DNA of 64,000 nucleotides from Gigaspora rosea (GCA_003550325.1 QKWP01001680.1:51745-115744), one strand, 5' to 3'; shown: positions 46,516-58,872, counted from the stretch's first letter. A program made the numbers and translations. The notes: generated from the letters alone by a model not told the origin.

Positions 46516-47000
46516 ATTGAACCATTCAGACTTCAGCAGAACTTTTGGCCTTCAACTTCTGGACTTAGAGTAAAATTTTTTAATTTTTAGTAGGATTTTT
46601 GTAAGACTTTCAATAAGACTTTCGCTTTTAGTAATTTTTCAATCTGATGTATTTTAATGTGTCACAAATGCTTTTGGAACTTACGAATACAATTCACTAT
46701 TGCATATCTTCTTGCATGATAATGGTATATACTAGGAAATCAGAGTCAGATGTAGGTCCGAAGCGAAAAATAAAAGCTAGCTTTTACTATATGTGTTACA
46801 CTGACTGCAGAACATTCATGGGACCCAAAATTCTCGATTTTTATTTTTTTTTTTTGCTAGACATTACATAGACATGCTTTCAATTTATCTAGAATTGTGA
46901 GTCCTCGCTAATGCTTCAGACAATGAGTATTATGTATTTAAATATTTTTCTTTTTTTGAAGATTTAGTTAGTAAACGCAATAAAGTTTAAAACACCTTAA

Positions 47001-47031
47001 TGCGTTGCGTAAGCAACGCGAGACAAGCTAG
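47001..47031 (+). mobile_element. Helitron-like 3' terminus
   Basis: A hairpin GCGTTGC-GTAA-GCAACGC (47002-47019) is followed 8 nt later by CTAG and then T, matching the CTRR-T rule for rolling-circle transposon ends. No 5' TC end or Rep/helicase ORF was found. Confidence 0.4.
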
Positions 47032-47325
47032 TAATTTTATTATTTTACGGTTTCTATAAAACTCGTGGGTACAGGAAAATAGAAGATACTGGCTAGATAA
47101 GAAATCTATAAATATTAAGATTATACCAAAAATGGTATAACGATCAGGAGATCAATGATTTGCCAAAGAGGATTGTTAAACGGCAAATTAATATGATACC
47201 CAACCAATAAAAATAATATGATCCGATCAACAAACAAAAAAAAGGTAAGTACAGAATTACAAAAAATTTAGGTATGAATGGTTATAATTGAAAATGTTAC
47301 TTGTTATGCGTTTTCGACGCTTTTA

Positions 47326-48036
47326 CCCTATGAAAAAAGTGGTCCGGGTGGTGTTACGGTTTAGCACGGAGGTGTCCGTGATGGCACGTGCACTGTGGCA
47401 CGTATATATATACGACACACGGAATGGCACGTGTTTAAAATGATACGTATCGGCACGTTGTGTATGTCCACAATGACACGTGTAAGATTTTTATACGGAA
47501 TGGCACGTATTCGGGATGACACGTGTAGGCTCGTTAGTTGGAATTACACGTATTTAATGGCACGTGTATCTCGTGTAACCAATAAAATCGCAGGATCAGG
47601 TGTAACGTGAAAATTCAAAACAAACGAAATTTTTTAAAAAATCATCTGTACCTCCAAATCTCATCTATGAAATGCTTTTTAATTCCTAAAAAAAAAAATT
47701 CCTTGCAAAATTTTGCTATAGGCATGTTTGTTACCACCCTTCACAATTATACTGCACTCTAACTAAATTGAATTCATTCTTGTCGTAAGAAATATATGCA
47801 CGTAAACTTACGTGTGCCTCGACCCGTGCCAAAACGCGTGAATTTTGGCTTAGTAAAGTGCAGCAAAACCCGGTCCATTTACGGTCCAAAATGTCCAGGC
47901 AGACGGTCCAATTCGGACCATTTTAGTCGTGCCAACACGGAACTCGCACGTGCAAACCCGTCTCTTTAGCCGTTCCACAGATCACCGTGCTTTTCCGTAG
48001 AACCACGTGCATGTCCGGACGGATTTTTTTATAGGG
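47326..48036. mobile_element. CACGTG-rich non-autonomous DNA element (711 bp)
   Basis: It starts CCCTATGAAAAAAGTGGTCC and ends, in reverse complement, CCCTATAAAAAAATCCGTCC, with TTA on both sides (47323-47325, 48037-48039). The interior holds at least seven CACGTG hexamers and many ACACGTA/GGCACGT variants in both halves. The left 35 bp is almost identical to the start of the element at 63534. The ORF at 47395-47610 is a by-product of the repeat composition. Confidence 0.8.
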
Positions 48037-48695
48037 TTAAGGTTCGTGTAACGTTGAGACGATCAATACTTGAAAGAAAGAGCGATAAGCCAATATAGGT
48101 TATTGATAAAACCTAACCGTGTAAGATTCGAAGTTAAACACTCTATTATATACATTCATACATCTGCTAAATATTTTAAATATGCTAAATTTGCTTGAGA
48201 TGTTAGATATGCGAAATGTGTGCATTGTATTATGATAAATATGATAAATATGCCAAATGTCCATTTCACCCCAAATCTATCTTCTAACCCAAATCGGCAA
48301 TTATTAGATATCATGTGCTATTAATGGATACTACTACTTTGGCAATTCATTGATTATTTAAATCGGCAATTATTGATAGATATTGCGATAAAACAAATAA
48401 ACGCATTAAATAGAAAGGATAATATGATTAATGCAGAAAAGGAAAATTGTTATGATTTTTTATTATAATTTAAATAAATATATATATATACGTTGGGACC
48501 TTTCATTTCAGACAACACAAATTTATATGTTGCGCATACATGCGTGTACAAATCAATTTTTTATAAAATGTAAAATCTTATAATAATTATTATATCGATG
48601 TTTCTTAATATAAACATATACATTGTAAATTTTGGTTTATTATCTCTCATCCCTTTCTTTTATTATTTTGAAAAATAAAATAAATATTAAAACAA
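48037..48695. other. Upstream region of the Kelch gene
   Basis: AT-rich; includes repeated TGCTAAATATG/ATGATAAATATG words (48165-48260) and an AAATCGGCAATTATT direct repeat (48291, 48360). TATATATA at 48480-48490 may be promoter-associated. Confidence 0.4.
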
Positions 48696-50194
48696 ATGTC
48701 TTATTTATCTTGTTTTTATACTATAACTTTTTTATTACTTCTTAATTATATTCATCCTGTACAAAATGAGCCTTTGCACTTTTCTGGTGGCAGTTACTTC
48801 AAATCATACTATACTGGTACTAAAAAATTGTATTACTGTGGACTTCTTGAATTTTTTTATATAGATTTAAATAATTATCTCTGGATGGAAATACCGTTAT
48901 TGATTCATCTAAATGGATTCAACTCACCAAGAATATCAGTCTAGCACACTGAGGTGGTATATCAAATGAAAATCTTTTCTTTGCTACATCGGCTTCTTAT
49001 GAGACATCTGCTGGAGTATATATTGATGTATTTGACACTACTTCAAACCAATGGAAAACAAATCTTAGTTTCACGGGGAAACCTAGTCAATCTTTTTTAG
49101 ACTTTAAACCTTGGATTACCGATGGAAGTACTGGAAAGGCTTACTCGTTTCAAATTATTCCCGACACTATAGAAATTTTTGACACAGTAAATTATGCGTG
49201 GACAAACAGCTCATTAATTCCACAAACATATCTAACTTCTTTCATAAGTTTATACGGTCCACCTCAAGTTTTGTTATCAAGTGGAGTAATATTATATTTT
49301 GTTAGTGAACCTTCATCTTCAATTACAACTAGTACAACATCAATGGGTAGTATTTTATCGTATAATATCAAGACAAATTCATGGCAACTTATTGTAAATC
49401 TTTATCTTTAATACAGTATATTAATGCTTAATTATATTAATTTCAGTTAAATAACTAATTTTTGTGTGTAAATATATAGAATACTACAAGTCAGGTGTTA
49501 ATACCTAGTTTACGTAGTGATTACACGGCTGTTTTAAGTAAGTATTAGCAAATTTTTAAAAAAAACTTTTTAAATGAATTATTATTTACATTATTTATTA
49601 ACTTTTAGCTTCAGATGGACGCATTATTATATATGGTGGAACGAGCGATAAATTACCTGCTATCCCGTCCATAGTAGTTCTAAATACTTCTAATTATGTG
49701 TGGTCAACGCCATCAGAAATAAATCCTATTGGACCATTAACTCAACATACGTCAATTATGGTTAATAATTATATGATTGCAGCATTTGGTAATTATAATT
49801 ATTTTATATTTATATACAATATATTAAAGAAATAATTAACGTTCTGCATCATTAATTTAAAGGTGTGAATGTAACAGAAAGAAATTCTCTTTTACAAAAT
49901 AATAAAAACATTTATAAATTGGATATATCGGATCCATTAACTTATAAATGGTCATTATTATCAATTTATAATGATAAATTAACTACTACTACGAAAACTA
50001 TTTTACCACCATCAGCGACGCCTAATTCAGAGACTCCTGATTCGAATTATTCATTCTCGAATAATGATAATTTATTTTTAGGGGTTGGTGTTGCTGCGGC
50101 TATGGTGATCATTTTAGCTTTTGCTGGATTTTTGTTTTATAAGAGATCAAAAACAAAATATATTGCGACACCTGGTAGCAATGATATTAGCTGA
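48696..50194 (+). pseudogene. Kelch-propeller single-pass membrane protein (4 exons, 2 lesions)
   Basis: Exon 1 (48696-49393) encodes a signal peptide (SCFYTITFLLLLNYIHPV), then propeller strands (LYYCGLLEFFYIDL, YIDVFDTTSNQWKT, AWTNSSLIPQTY, SILSYNIKTNSWQLI). Introns are 49394-49479, 49538-49608 and 49789-49862, all GT-AG. Exons 2-4 continue in frame with GRIIIYGGTSDKLP, VVLNTSNYVWSTPS, IYKLDISDPLTYKWS, a Thr/Pro/Ser stalk, a transmembrane helix (LGVGVAAAMVIILAFAGFLF) and the tail KRSKTKYIATPGSNDIS. Exon 1 has a one-base loss in an A run near 48927 and an in-frame TGA at 48950-48952, so this is a pseudogene or has sequence errors. Such proteins are probably extracellular sensors or adhesins. 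Confidence 0.85.
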
Positions 50195-50794
50195 TGCGAA
50201 TTTAATCTTTTTGCTAGTTAATTGAAAGTATTAAAATTTTTTTAACGTATTTATCATATTTCAAATCAATTAATGTACTATTTACAAGATTCTATTCAAA
50301 TATTTTGTTAATAGTATAATATATTTACATTAATTGACTAGTTAACACTCACCATAATGAATTTTATGTCATGATTTTTGGCATACATTTGCAAATGATA
50401 CAAATTGTAAATTTACTGTATATTAAAGTAAGAAATATTAAAGAACACATTAAAAAACTAGATAACTGTGTGATGCCATGACAGGCGCCATGTATTTTAA
50501 TCGTATGCATTACATAACATCCGTAAAACCATTATATAGACGAACTCTTAATCAGCTGGCATAGATGGATTATTTTTCTCGTATTGTTTTATTTTAATAC
50601 AATCATACATATACATGTGAATTTACATGACAAATCTGATTGGTTAGTTTTTTTATAAGCCCAGAGATAGCATTTATCCAGGGAAGTCGAATGATGCGAT
50701 TTATTGTACTATGTTTTTGCGTACAAAATTTGCTATTTTAATCCACCGATAATAATACTTATTTATTCGTGCTACTCCACGCAAAAAGAGGATA
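50195..50794. other. Downstream intergenic
   Basis: No coding structure or repeat recognised. Confidence 0.4.
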
Positions 50795-50999
50795 CAGTCA
50801 ACTCTTTATAATCACGCGATTTTTTATTTAAGACTTTTTTTTTTAATTGTGCTTATAAAGAGATTGTGCTTTTATGGAGGTATTTTTTTTATATGTTTAG
50901 TAGTAAATTATTTTAAATAAAAATGTAAAATGTGATACTGTATAGAGAGAGGTTTTTATATGATGTGATTATAGAGGGTGATTATATAGGGAATGACAG
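50795..50999. mobile_element. Tc1/mariner (pogo-like) MITE, 205 bp
   Basis: The ends are CAGTCAACTCTTTATAATCA and reverse-complement CTGTCATTCCCTATATAATC, flanked by TA at 50793-50794 and 51000-51001. An internal ATAATCAC box is repeated near both termini. Confidence 0.7.
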
Positions 51000-51001
51000 T
51001 A

Positions 51002-52180
51002 GTCTAAAAAATAACTATTGTATTTTCATGACAAACTAGCAAACATTAATAAGATAAATGTAATTACATGATTTTGTAAATTTTTGAAATTTTACAAAGA
51101 TCGTATTATGAGCTATTAATGATTTTAATAAAAAAATCACAATTTAAATGCCACCATCACGTCAAGTATTTGCAACAACATGCGCAAGTTAGTTTTGTGA
51201 AAGTTCTATATATCGATTTTATGGCCTGTACAATATATAAGACAAAAATAAAAATTAGGCTTTTTATATAGCCAGACATATTATATTTTTATATCGAAAT
51301 AAACAAAAAATTTTTACCATTACCCAAAACAAAATTTGCAAAATAATATTAAAATTTTTCCGTGCATCTGATAAAAGTTTTAACGCTTTCTAAAAATGAT
51401 CAAATGAAAAATCATTATCGTTATCAAAAAGAGATTATGCAAAAATCAGCATAGTGAACATCAAAAAAGTTGACCTTCTCATATTTCGATTACAATATAA
51501 TTTCAAAGTTATTTCTTCTACACGACATCGCACAAGGTAACAATTTGCTAAAAATATATGCCTATAACTAATTAAACGCCTATGTGATGTCGGATAAGTG
51601 ACTTATCGAGAAATAATATTTGGGAATTTAGCGACAATCTGCATTTCATGAGATTGTACTGATATCTATACCACCTAAAACAGAGTTCATCCGTTTAAAC
51701 ATTTTAGATTAGTCATTTTCAGAAAACTTGACCAGAGTGTGAGAAAACGATACGAACATTTTTTTACATACGTTTATCATATTGATGTGTTAATAGCGAC
51801 GACGGAAACATGCTTAAGTTTACCAATTTTATTTAACTATCTATATTATTTATATAATTACTTTTGGGTATGTATACTTTAACTTTTTTGATTGACTGCA
51901 TTAAAAACATGATCTAAGTGTGAAAAAAAATTTTGATCAGACGGTGACAATTCCTATTTTAAAATTGTAATTATTGTGAATTTTGATTATTTGGATGATT
52001 ATTTTCTAATATATTCTTCATATTTTTGTATTAAGATATTGTGAATCACATTATATATATATTATATCTGAGTATAAAAAATATACATATTTTTCAAAAT
52101 TCCATCCAAATCTGTGCTACTATAATGTACTACTTTACTATATACTCTCTATAAATGGGTTTCTAAATTTACTTCAGGCA
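51002..52180. other. Intergenic, nothing recognised
   Basis: AT-rich, no ORF of note and no clear repeats. Confidence 0.4.
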
Positions 52181-52229
52181 ATTCAGTTCAAAGTAATACA
52201 AATATTATTTATTCTCAAATTATAATTTT

Positions 52230-52358
52230 TATATTTTGGAATTAATGTTGCTTTAGATATAGTGATAATATGTTTTTTTAGCTTTTGTTTGGCATTTGTT
52301 TTCTAAGAAATCTAAACCAAAATATATTGTAATCCCTGGTAACAATAATATCAGATGA
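52230..52358 (+). pseudogene. Fragment of the Kelch protein's membrane tail
   Basis: The sequence ending KKSKPKYIVIPGNNNIR-stop, preceded by decayed hydrophobic codons, parallels the last 45 codons of the gene at 48.7-50.2 kb (KRSKTKYIATPGSNDIS). Upstream similarity (GGAATTAATGTTGCT against GGGGTTGGTGTTGCT) is also visible. A partial tandem copy of the gene. Confidence 0.75.
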
Positions 52359-52478
52359 TATAATTTTAACTTTTTTTTTGCTAATTAATTGATATTTCTA
52401 ATTCTGAGCCTTAATTTTTATATTATATATTCCAATAACATTATTGCTTATTCTTTATAACTACTTATATAAGTAGCT

Positions 52479-52510
52479 GCGCAACGCAGTTGCGCGAAAC
52501 CAGGAGCGAG
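52479..52510. other. GC-rich hairpin resembling a Helitron end
   Basis: GCGCAAC-GCA-GTTGCGC stem preceded by CTACTTATATAAGTAG. The following GAAACCAGGAGCGAG has no CTRR end. The GCGTTGC/GCGCAAC theme is shared with 47002. Confidence 0.35.
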
Positions 52511-52654
52511 GAAATTAGTACACTATGATTCTAGATACTATGTATAGATAGAATCATCTAACAAAATTTTTCCTAAACGCCTATTAGATTCTGATAATAT
52601 ATACATTATTTAATTATTGCAACCATCCGGATATTCTAGTTGGCTATTTGGGTT

Positions 52655-53020
52655 GTGGACTAGGAAAACCCGCCTTTGACACTTTTTCAACAATTTTGAG
52701 ACTTTGATTCAAATTAAAGCGCTGGTTTCTATCTACACGTATTTTACTTTTTACCCTATGTTGATATAATAAATTATCGTGATTTTTTAATTTGAATGTT
52801 AAACCAATTTTTTAACGATCGTTTTCTAAAAATAGATCTACAACCAAAGATTGACGACTCAATTAAATTAGATTGGTCAATCCTGCAATCAGTGTTTCAT
52901 AATCATATGACATTGTTTATTCAATAATTGATACTTAAAAAAATTTAGGTTTCACAACAAATAATCGCCATTTTCTCAAAACGGAAAACCCCCTTCAAAG
53001 ACGGGTTTTCCTAGTCTGCA
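52655..53020. mobile_element. MITE with 25-bp inverted ends (~366 bp)
   Basis: GTGGACTAGGAAAACCCGCC at the left, reverse-complement GCAGACTAGGAAAACCCGTC at the right, both followed by TTTGA. Target duplication not resolved. Confidence 0.75.
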
Positions 53021-53689
53021 GTCCATTTACGGTAGTCAAATTTTGATTCGCAATTGAGTTAAAGTGCATATTTTCAATGTCAAATTCACATTAATAATTT
53101 CATAAAATTTAATATATGCAATTTCATAATTAGTAAAGCAATCGTTCTTTCATATGAAAAATCTGAGTCGGGATATCACATAATTTGATCCGATTAATTA
53201 CGTGATCAGAGTCAGTTTACGAAAAACAATGTAGGGAGGGCGTTAATAAGGTATTAATTTTAAGGTTATGTAATGCGCGAACAATAATAATATATTTAAG
53301 GGGTAATGACGATGTAGATACCTGATACTTGCAAAAAAATAATAATCGAATATGCAACAATCGTAAATGTTAAAAATGATTACGTAAATCTGCACAATTT
53401 TATATAGTTGGCAAACAATATAAACAAAATCTTAAGTGACTCAATACATAAATCGATAATCCAAACAAAATCCTGAGTAAACAAGCTATAATATTAACAC
53501 ATAAGCACAATAAGTCAAGAAAGCATGATGATAAATAGTCAAGTCAATGTACATATAAAGAAAATCAATATTGTAAACACATAAGGTAATATTATAGAAT
53601 TTTTTAAATAATGATTCCTACCGCATGCATACAAAATCAAGGAATGATCATCCAAATCAGAAGCCTAGAATTGTGAACTTTATTTAACT

Positions 53690-54800
53690 TGCCTGTAAAC
53701 CATACTCTACGTACTTCGTACTCTGTTCCTGGTATACTTTACGTACATCGTACTACATTCCTGGTATATATCCATAGAACAAATAAGGAAAACAGGATAA
53801 ATATAGTTAGTAATAAGATCGTGGGTATGATCAATTTAATAATAATATAATGAAAAATGATGATCATAAGGCAGGAGTAGAATAAATTAATATCGTGATA
53901 TTGAGGCGCAGAAACATTACGATAGTATCACCGGAGTCAAGGGCTTGATATGTAGTTTGTTATTCATATTACACTATATAGTTGAAAAGAACTAATCAAA
54001 GACATAGTACACTTGGCAAGGTCCAGAATGGATCAACCTACTAGTTTCTTTGGACATTAATTATAGGCGCCTCTCAAAAGTGCTGGTCACACACAATATT
54101 TTTTTAATCAGATACTGAGAATCACACTCCCGTACAGCACATAAGAGAACTATTAATAATACTAACAGAGGTTATATTGCTGTATTATTTACTTTTTTGT
54201 GTTTAATCAATGACCGGTCAACCCATCGCACTATAGAAATCTAAAGTCACAAGTTTCACCATTTAACTCTTCAGTAAACAATACACTTCGTACTTTGTAC
54301 TATGTTCCTGGTATACACTTCATTGCAACATCAATATTACGGTTATACATGAGGACGAAAGCATTTCGGGTTCTAAAACCCGAAATTATAATTTGAAGAC
54401 GAAATTGTTTTTGACCTATTTTACTTGAAAGACGAAATTATTTGATACTTTTTTTGAATAGACGAAATTATAAAGAACATATCTATATAAAATTTATTTG
54501 CTCTTCCTTATAAAAAATTTTAATTTTCTCTAATGAAGACGAAATAGGCCTTTTTTAAAAATCAATTTCGGTGGCATCACTAATTACGGTTAAGAATTTT
54601 TTTTACCAATTAAATTTGCAATTTCTTTTGATAACCCTTTTTAGTATTGTTTGGGGTATTACAAAAAGTCACAAGGACTTTTTATCCAATCAGATGCCCA
54701 GAATTGCGGACATCAACCAACTTGCCCGTAAACCATATACTCTGTATTTCATACCCCGCTCCTGGTATACTCTGTATTTCATACCCCGCTCCTGGTATAA
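53690..54800 (+). repeat. Dispersed and tandem TTCGTACTCTGTTCCTGGTAT-type repeat
   Basis: Copies lie near 53712 (CTTCGTACTCTGTTCCTGGT), 53738, 54282, and as an exact 33-bp tandem pair at 54733-54798 (TATACTCTGTATTTCATACC + CCGCTCCTGG). CATACCCCGCTCCTGGTA-like words are the core. Confidence 0.65.
54348..54563. repeat. Cluster of GACGAAATT words
   Basis: Five copies of GACGAAA(TT) within 215 bp, with a TTTCGGGTTCTAAAACCCGAAA hairpin. It lies between two TTACGGTTA copies (54332 and 54583), perhaps a small insertion with a 9-bp duplication. Confidence 0.45.
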
Positions 54801-54990
54801 TAGGGTTCCGAAGTTCAGTTCAGTTTAATAGAGTTTCAGGTCCAGGTTCAATGAACCTGAACCTAAACCTGCTCTAAAAGTTCAATACTGAACTGAACCT
54901 GAACTTAAAATTATTGAACATGAACCTGAACATGAACTTAAAAAAGTTCAGTTTAGGTTCAGTTCAAGGTTCATGAACATGTTCAGGTTC
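54797..54990. repeat. Solo end of the 27787-type hAT family
   Basis: TAGGGTTCCGAAGTTCAGTT is followed by many GAACCTGAACAT/GGTTCAGTTCAAGG words, matching both ends of the 14.4-kb hAT. No opposite terminus was found in the window. Confidence 0.65.
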
Positions 54991-55017
54991 ATAATATATG
55001 CACATGTTTACCTAAAT

Positions 55018-56170
55018 CACAAAGTTAGAATCAATAGTAAAATTTAGAGATCATAGTAATTTGTATAATTTTATTAATAAAATTATTAAAAATATTGTTC
55101 TACATGAAATTTTACTAATTGATTATAACTTCTAGCACTAAGTAACATGTTTAGCACCAAAAAATACATCATATCAGTATATTGTATTCTTTAAAATTTG
55201 TGTCAAAGATGTTTAATTTTGAATTTTTGATGAAAATTTCCAAAATTAAGCATCTTTTCATCTAATTTTAAGAAAAGTTAAATAAAACATACTGATTTGA
55301 TGTATTTTTTGGTGATGAACAAGTTTATTTGGTGATGAACAAGTTTACTTAGTGCAAGAAGTTAGATTCCATTAGTAAAATTTAAAGAATCATAGAATTT
55401 TGTATAATTTTATTAATAAAATTATACAAATTTCTATGATTCTCTAAATTTTACTAATTGGTCATAGCTTTTTGCACTAAGTAAACTTGTTTAGCACCAA
55501 AAAATACATCATATTGGTATATTTTATTTTCTTAAAATTTGCATCAAAGATGCTTAATATTGAATTTTTGATGAAAATTTCCAAAATTACACATTTTTTC
55601 TTCGAATTTTAAGAAAAGTAAAATAAATATGCAATTTGTTGTATTTTTTTTGTTGAATAAGCTTATTTATAGCAAGAAGTTAGGATCAATTTGTAAAATT
55701 TAGAAAATCATAAAATAAAATTATACAAATTTCTTTGATTCTCTAAATTTTACTAATTGATCCTAACTTAGGCCATACAAACTTAATAAATTGGTTCTCA
55801 TAACCCAGCCGAATCAAATCTCTGCAAAAGTTTGAAAAAATTTTTGACTATGTTTATATTCGGATGGTTTTTTTAGATATCTATAGAAAAATTTTATATG
55901 TTTTCTACATATAAAATTTTTTGAAAATAAAACTAAAAGCTGGGTTGCCAGGTCATTTTTCAAATTTTTATGTTATGAGAACCAAAAATTTAAATTTGTA
56001 TGGCCTTGGTACACTAAGTAAACTTGTTCACTACCAAAAAATACATCAAATTAGCATATTTTATTTAACTATTTTTAAAATTTGATAAAAAGATGCTTAA
56101 TTTTGGAAATTTTTATCAAAAATTCAAAATTAAGTAAATTTAAGGAAAATAAACCAAATTCTACAATTTA
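55018..56170. repeat. Alternating palindrome array
   Basis: Two palindromes alternate about three times. Palindrome A is centred on AATTTTATTAATAAAATT with arms GTTAGAATCAATAGTAAAAT. Palindrome B has arms AGCACCAAAAAATACATCAT and ATGTATTTTTTGGTGATGAA around a TTTTGAATTTTTGATGAAAA core. Unit length is about 430-450 bp. Confidence 0.75.
55770..56006. mobile_element. MITE inside the palindrome array
   Basis: AGGCCATACAAACTTAATAA...TTGGTTCTCATAAC at the left, reverse-complement AGGCCATACAAATTTAAATT...TTGGTTCTCATAAC at the right. Other units of the array lack it. Confidence 0.8.
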
Positions 56171-56650
56171 TATCAAAATTATATGGCATTTATGCTTAGA
56201 ATTTTAAAAATTTTGTATTTTTTTTTAAATGTGTTTACTAAAACACACTACTAGTGTTCAATACCAGTATGTGGTATAATATAAAGGTCAATATAAAAAA
56301 ATAAACAAAAAATAAACAATGATTAAATTTAATAAATATTAAATTAGAGTTAATAGTTAGGGGTTAGGGTGAGGCATAGTATATAGTAAAATTTTACAAG
56401 GAATTTTTTTTTTAAAAAAAAAGGTGGTTTCATAGATAAAATTTTGAGTTAGAAGGTATTTTTTAAAAAAATAGCAAAATGTAAAAAAATTTATATTACA
56501 CAGAATCTTTATATTACACTGCATTTAAAAAACGTGATTGGTAAAAATCATTGTAGTGTTGGCACCAGTGTGCATTTTGGTAAAATCATTTTTTAAAAAA
56601 ATTTATTTTTAAAATTTTTACTATATAGACAACTTTATGTTTTTTCTTAT

Positions 56651-56893
56651 AAGGCCAGACCAATTTAATTCTTTGTTTAATATAACCCCCTCCCTCTATT
56701 TTTTAAATTTATATAAGTCCAATACACATTAATAGTATTTGCCCCCCTTAATTTTTTTAGATTTTATATAACTAATATATGTAAAATCAACCAATAAAAT
56801 AGCAGTATTATTAGTTTTGTGTTTTTTTCAATCCCACCCCCTCTTACAGTTATTTTATGTTATGTTAAACAAAGAATCAATTTGGTCTGGCCT
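56651..56893. mobile_element. MITE with AGGCCAGACCAA ends (243 bp)
   Basis: AGGCCAGACCAATTTAATTC and reverse-complement AGGCCAGACCAAATTGATTC, both followed by TTTGTTTAA and inner C-rich CCCCCTC tracts. It shares the AGGCCA start with the element at 55770. Confidence 0.8.
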
Positions 56894-57526
56894 AATTTAA
56901 AAATAAATATTACTATTTTATAATCCTTACTATTAAATATTAATATATAAATTTTTTGAAAATGTTTAAATTTTGATAAAAATAGATCAGAAACAAAAAT
57001 TTTAACTTTCTAGCAGCCAAATATGTCCACTATTTACTAATGTTTTAAGAGATAAAATCCAAAATTTTATTTAAGTTTAAAATACTAAAAATTTTTTTAA
57101 TACAAACAAATAAAATACTTTTAACAAGTAATAAATGTCAACTAAATTAAATTTAAATTTCTAATTTTTTTTTATTTTTACACAGTATAGCAGTGAAAAT
57201 TGATATTTTATTAGAATATTGATATGTTTATGTTCTGTTAGTTCTGCGCAATTGATTTACAATAATATTCTTTTGTGATTGACAAATCAAACAGCCGAAT
57301 CACCAAATTTATTTAGGATATAAGCTAAATTTAGTAATCTAAATCTGGACTTTATAAAAAACGCCCAATTTTACAAATTGGTGCATATCTGATATGTTTG
57401 ATTCTAAATACTAATAAAATAAATATTGCTTAACTTTAAATTCAATATAATATTTGTATCAGTAACTCAAAAATTAGGAAGTTCAATGGATTCAATAGGT
57501 CTGCTGACTAAACATAAAATTTAAAA
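56894..57526. other. Intergenic; 3' side of the kinase gene
   Basis: AT-rich with no recognised feature. Additional 3' exons of the kinase could lie here: a donor-like GTATCT follows AAAG at 57573. Confidence 0.4.
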
Positions 57527-58794
57527 TTAATTTAAGACAAAGCATATATAGAAATTTTTTTCAAATAGATACCTTTGATTGCATTTGATATTTTTAGTTT
57601 TACTAGTATACATAAAATCTGGATGTTTTGGTAAATTAATTGGTAATTTTTCAGCTATATTATCAGCATCTAAGAATTGCTTTTTAATTTCATTATTATC
57701 TGAATTCTCCATGCTTTTAATCAATTCTTGAAGCTCAGTACTAACTAGCCAAGCATATGGTCGTTTTTCTGGATCAGAATCCATGCATTGTTTAGCCAAT
57801 CTTATATAACATTCTGGAGTTCCTGGTGCAAACTCTGGTCGTAATCCAATGCAAATTTTTACAGCAAGTTCTTCATTAAATTGATAACCATCAAAAGGTC
57901 TTTGGCCAGTAGACATTTCTGACATGATGACTCCAAAGCCATAAATATCAGCTTTTGTTGTAAACTCCTGACCTGATAAAACCTCTGGAGCGACGTAAGG
58001 CATGACGCCATAAATACAACCCTATGAATCATTTTCATTAAATTTTTTAGATAATCCCATATCCGAAATGTAAGATTAAATAATTTCGATAATTCCTTTA
58101 TGTTGCAAAATATTACCACTGTGAAAATCTGCATGAATATAGCCTGTATCATGAATTTGGTATAAATCTTCTGAAATATCCAGTAGTAGTTTTAATTTGG
58201 CTTGCCAGTTAAGGTCACTAAAATTTGATCTTAAAAACTTATAAAGATTTCCACTGTTGGCATATTGAAATACCATCAAATAATCATTCGTTTCTGTATT
58301 TTGAGTTAACCCATATATTTTGAGCTTACTACCAGAAAATATACATTTCATATGATTTTCGAACTTTACGAATTTATAAAAATGAATTAATACAACTATA
58401 TCTTTAATAACAATAATAAATTTAACATACTTCTTTCAAAGAATAATCAGATAGGGTCTTGAGTGCAACGGTATTAGATGGTTCACGAGATCTTACATAG
58501 TAATGGTCGTCTGTTTTCACAATTTTTCGTATACCATCTGACCAAGTTGCAGAGTATACACAGCCAAATCCACCTTCACCAATTTTATCAGTGATGCTTA
58601 ATTTATCAAATGGAATCCATTCAATAACATTCTCATATCTAGTAGTTCTAAGTTGAAACTCTTTTATACAACGGTCAACATTTTTATTTCCACATGTCCA
58701 CTTTCGAATCATTATTTCAGGATCACACGTATAGCACCACGATTCATGCGTGTTATATTTATTACAATGCTTACATTTTCCATATTTTGAATCC
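57527..58794 (-). pseudogene. Protein kinase domain with CxxC N-terminus, two stop codons
   Basis: Exon 58794-58431 encodes a zinc-ribbon-like start (CKHCNKY ... WCYTC), then IGEGGFGCVYSATW (glycine loop) and VALKTL (ATP-binding Lys). A 67-nt GT-AG intron (58430-58364) follows. Exon 58363 downward encodes FENHMKCIFS, LMVFQYANSGNLYKFL, the catalytic loop HADFHSGNILQ, the Mg-binding SDMGLS (DMG for DFG), PYVAPEVLSG, DIYGFGVIMSEM and KRPYAWLV, ending at TAA 57527-57529. TAA at 58078-58076 and TAG at 58024-58022 interrupt it around the DMG motif. No in-frame ATG precedes the CxxC region, so the start must come from an upstream exon. It belongs to the expanded fungal tyrosine-kinase-like family. 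Confidence 0.85.
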
Positions 58795-58872
58795 CTTTTT
58801 GTTATCGTTATATTATTTAATTTACATATTTAGATAAACTTTAATTTCAATACAAATATTTTTTATACTTAC

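Noticed and set aside
47395..47610. 71-codon ORF
   Set aside because: Produced by the repeated GGCACGTGT words of a non-coding element.
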